Positions 7,180-8,291 of a stretch of 8,291 nt of DNA are shown here, piece after piece. The stretch lies in assembly GCA_030043505.1 (NCBI GenBank), contig JASHXN010000016.1, positions 1 through 8,291 on the forward strand, written 5' to 3'. The DNA is from Thermoplasmata archaeon (GTDB taxonomy: Archaea > Thermoplasmatota > Thermoplasmata > UBA184). How positions within the stretch are numbered: position 1 is the stretch's first letter; every line of letters starts with the position of its first letter. Both the position numbers and the translations under genes were made by a program. The notes under the pieces were generated by a model, which saw only the letters and a list, made by a program, of their open reading frames with translations, was not told where the DNA came from and did no database searches.

Positions 7180-7193
7180 GGGAAAACCTTTCG
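7180..7193 (-). promoter_or_regulatory. BRE/TATA-like promoter of the lyase gene
   Basis: On the - strand this reads CGAAAGGTTTTCCC, the longest A/T-containing run in the divergent intergenic region. CGAAA resembles an archaeal BRE and GTTTTC a degenerate TATA box. TTTT is centred about 30 bases before the ATG at 7155, giving a leader of only a few bases. Inferred from position and composition. Confidence 0.4.
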
Positions 7194-7226
7194 CTGGCGG
7201 TCCCTCGGCCGGGCGCGCGGGCGGGG

Positions 7227-7239
7227 CCAAACGCTTAGG
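7227..7239 (+). promoter_or_regulatory. BRE/TATA-like promoter of the membrane-protein gene
   Basis: CCAAACGCTTAGG combines a BRE-like CCAAAC with CGCTTAGG, a one-base variant of the CGCTTAAGG element at 2929-2938. It lies about 47 bases before the GTG at 7283, so transcription from it would leave a leader of about 20 bases with no clear Shine-Dalgarno sequence. The rest of the 7156-7282 region is GC-rich and shows no other signal. Confidence 0.4.
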
Positions 7240-7282
7240 TCGGGGGCGGGGCTGACGGTACCGGAGCTTCCCGGGGTCGACC

Positions 7283-8291
7283 GTGGCGGGGCCGTTCCAG
7301 CTCGCCTTCGACGTCTCGTCGGTCAGCATCTCGACGGCCGTCCCCGGCGTCGCGTGGGCGCTCCTGTTCGGGCTCGCGTGGAAGTACCCGCGGTTCGCCG
7401 AGAGCCTCGGGCTCGGGCGACGGGAGTTCTGGTTGCTCCTCCCCGGAGCGCTGCTCGCCTCGTTCGCCCTCGCCCCGCTCCTCCCGATCGCGAACGACAT
7501 CCTCGCCGTCAGCTTCGCCGGCGCCGCGTTCCCGCTCGCCGTCGGCCTGCTCGCGCTCGGCCGGGTCGCGCCACCCCTCGGCCGCTCGGTCGTCCGCTTC
7601 CTGCTCCCTCTGGGGGTCGAGGTCGGCGCGCTGCTCGCGATCGCGATCGCGGCGGACCGGGGCGCGCTCGGCACGGTGGCCCACGCGGTCGGCACGAGCG
7701 CGTGGGCGTTCGAGCTCGCGGTGCTCACCTTGGTCGCCGCCGGTGCGGTCGTCACGGTGCTCGCCGTCTACGGGACCCGGACGCCCGCCGACCGCGCCCT
7801 CGGCGCCGCCTTCGGGCTGACCAACGCGGTCCTGCTGCTGACGTTCGCCGGCTCGAACGCGATCCCCGGCGTCGGGATCACGGAGAGCTTCCCGTACTAC
7901 CTCCTCCCGCCCGCCCTTGCCGGCGTCGTCGCTGCCGTACTCGCGCCCCGGCTCTTCCGGGGCTCGGAAGGGTTCGCGCTGCCGCTGGCGTTCCTCGCCT
8001 CCGGCTGGGGCGTCGTGCTCGGCGCCGACGTCCTCTGGGAACCGCCGCTCTACGGGAGCGGCCCCGGGGGACTGTACGTCATCGGGGGCGCCGGCGTCCT
8101 CGACCTCGTCTACCTCTCGTGCTTCCTGGGGCTGTTCGGGGCGTTCTGGGCCCACGTCGGCCTGCGCCGCGGAGCGAACCCCGCCGGTCCGGAGCTCCCG
8201 CCGGAGCCGTCGAGCCCTAGCGCCCTGATCCGGGAGGCGTACGCCCGCGGCGTGGAGGGGCAGGTCGCCCGGTCGCTCGCGCTCTCCGCTG
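7283..8291 (+). CDS. DUF1614-like multi-pass membrane protein, 3'-partial
   Basis: 336 residues are visible and the frame is still open at the window end. The start is GTG at 7283, the first start codon after an in-frame TGA at 7253. Seen: about eight or nine hydrophobic segments (roughly 17-33, 49-70, 73-93, 103-123, 138-163, 172-190, 203-221, 230-250 and 268-290). They are joined by short Arg-containing loops and followed by a Pro-rich linker (299-312) and a soluble tail beginning ALIREAYARG. Motifs resembling DUF1614 proteins are NDILAVSFAGAAFPLAVG (71-88), VLGADVL (245-251) and YVIGGAGVLDLVYLS (265-279). The family assignment is from memory of its GAD and IGGAG-x-x-D motifs and is moderate only. 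Function is unknown; it is an integral cytoplasmic-membrane protein. It is transcribed divergently from the lyase. Loss of the 3' end prevents judging the role of the soluble tail. Confidence 0.75.
   Translation, partial: MAGPFQLAFDVSSVSISTAVPGVAWALLFGLAWKYPRFAESLGLGRREFWLLLPGALLASFALAPLLPIANDILAVSFAGAAFPLAVGLLALGRVAPPLGRSVVRFLLPLGVEVGALLAIAIAADRGALGTVAHAVGTSAWAFELAVLTLVAAGAVVTVLAVYGTRTPADRALGAAFGLTNAVLLLTFAGSNAIPGVGITESFPYYLLPPALAGVVAAVLAPRLFRGSEGFALPLAFLASGWGVVLGADVLWEPPLYGSGPGGLYVIGGAGVLDLVYLSCFLGLFGAFWAHVGLRRGANPAGPELPPEPSSPSALIREAYARGVEGQVARSLALSA

Noticed and set aside
7156..7282. Possible small RNA or riboswitch in the divergent intergenic region
   Set aside because: Only 127 bases, GC-rich throughout, and I could see no convincing stem-loop or conserved motif beyond the two promoter-like sites.
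7156..7755. N-terminal extension of the lyase frame beyond ATG 7155
   Set aside because: The extra 200 residues are Ser/Arg/Pro-rich and overlap the divergent gene and both putative promoters; the family N-terminus starts right after the ATG at 7155.
7235..8155. - strand frame of 306 codons opposite the membrane-protein gene
   Set aside because: Composed almost only of Glu, Arg, Gly and Asp, as expected when hydrophobic GC-rich codons are read in reverse; no motif.
5881..8220. Long + strand open frame of 779 codons across the lyase, the divergent promoter region and the membrane-protein gene
   Set aside because: Its product is low-complexity Arg/Gly/Pro-rich text with no family resemblance. 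It is antisense to a clear lyase and out of frame with the membrane protein; such frames arise by chance at this GC content.
1..8291. Haloarchaeal origin suggested by high GC and TTAA-type promoters
   Set aside because: The proteins lack the strong Asp/Glu excess of halophile proteins and are instead Arg/Ala-rich.

Overview
This is a very GC-rich window (roughly 70% by eye, with nearly every third codon position G or C). It carries seven protein-coding genes, two of which run off the window ends. I found no RNA gene, CRISPR array, insertion sequence or transposase. Several features point to an archaeon. There is a wyosine-pathway tRNA-modifying enzyme of the archaeal Taw2 type and a TrmB-type winged-helix/PLD-like regulator. 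Five of the six genes whose starts are visible begin with GTG, and TTAA-type core promoter elements lie about 26 bases before two of those starts, as in leaderless archaeal transcription. The proteins are rich in arginine and alanine rather than Asp/Glu, so a halophile is unlikely. A high-GC member of the Thermoplasmatota is my best guess, but it is only an inference.

Left part, + strand. The C-terminal part of a STAND-type signalling ATPase with TPR repeats (ends 2141) is followed by a MenG/UbiE-type quinone C-methyltransferase (2166-2936) and a fold-type I PLP aminotransferase (2960-4078). The gaps are only 24 and 23 bases. In each gap a TTAAG element overlaps the stop codon of the upstream gene and sits about 26 bases before the next start, so each gene may have its own promoter despite the tight packing.

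Middle part, - strand. It is convergent with the first block, and the stop codons overlap by 4 bases at 4075-4078. In transcription order (right to left) it holds an aspartase/fumarase-superfamily lyase, probably aspartate ammonia-lyase (7155 to 5755), a TrmB-family regulator (5701 to 4946) and a Taw2-like tRNA-wyosine aminocarboxypropyltransferase (4923 to 4075). Regulator and tRNA enzyme are 22 bases apart with no promoter-like element between them, so they are probably co-transcribed.

Right part. A 127-base divergent intergenic region (7156-7282) separates the lyase from a + strand multi-pass membrane protein with DUF1614-like motifs, which is cut by the window end.

The genes are mostly housekeeping or metabolic: respiratory quinone synthesis, amino-acid metabolism and tRNA anticodon-loop modification, plus two regulatory or signalling proteins. 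I do not see a convincing new multi-gene system. The most interesting points are the recurring CGYTTAARG-like promoter element fused to stop codons, the paired membrane aspartates of the DUF1614-like protein, and the unassigned TrmB regulator next to aspartase and Taw2.
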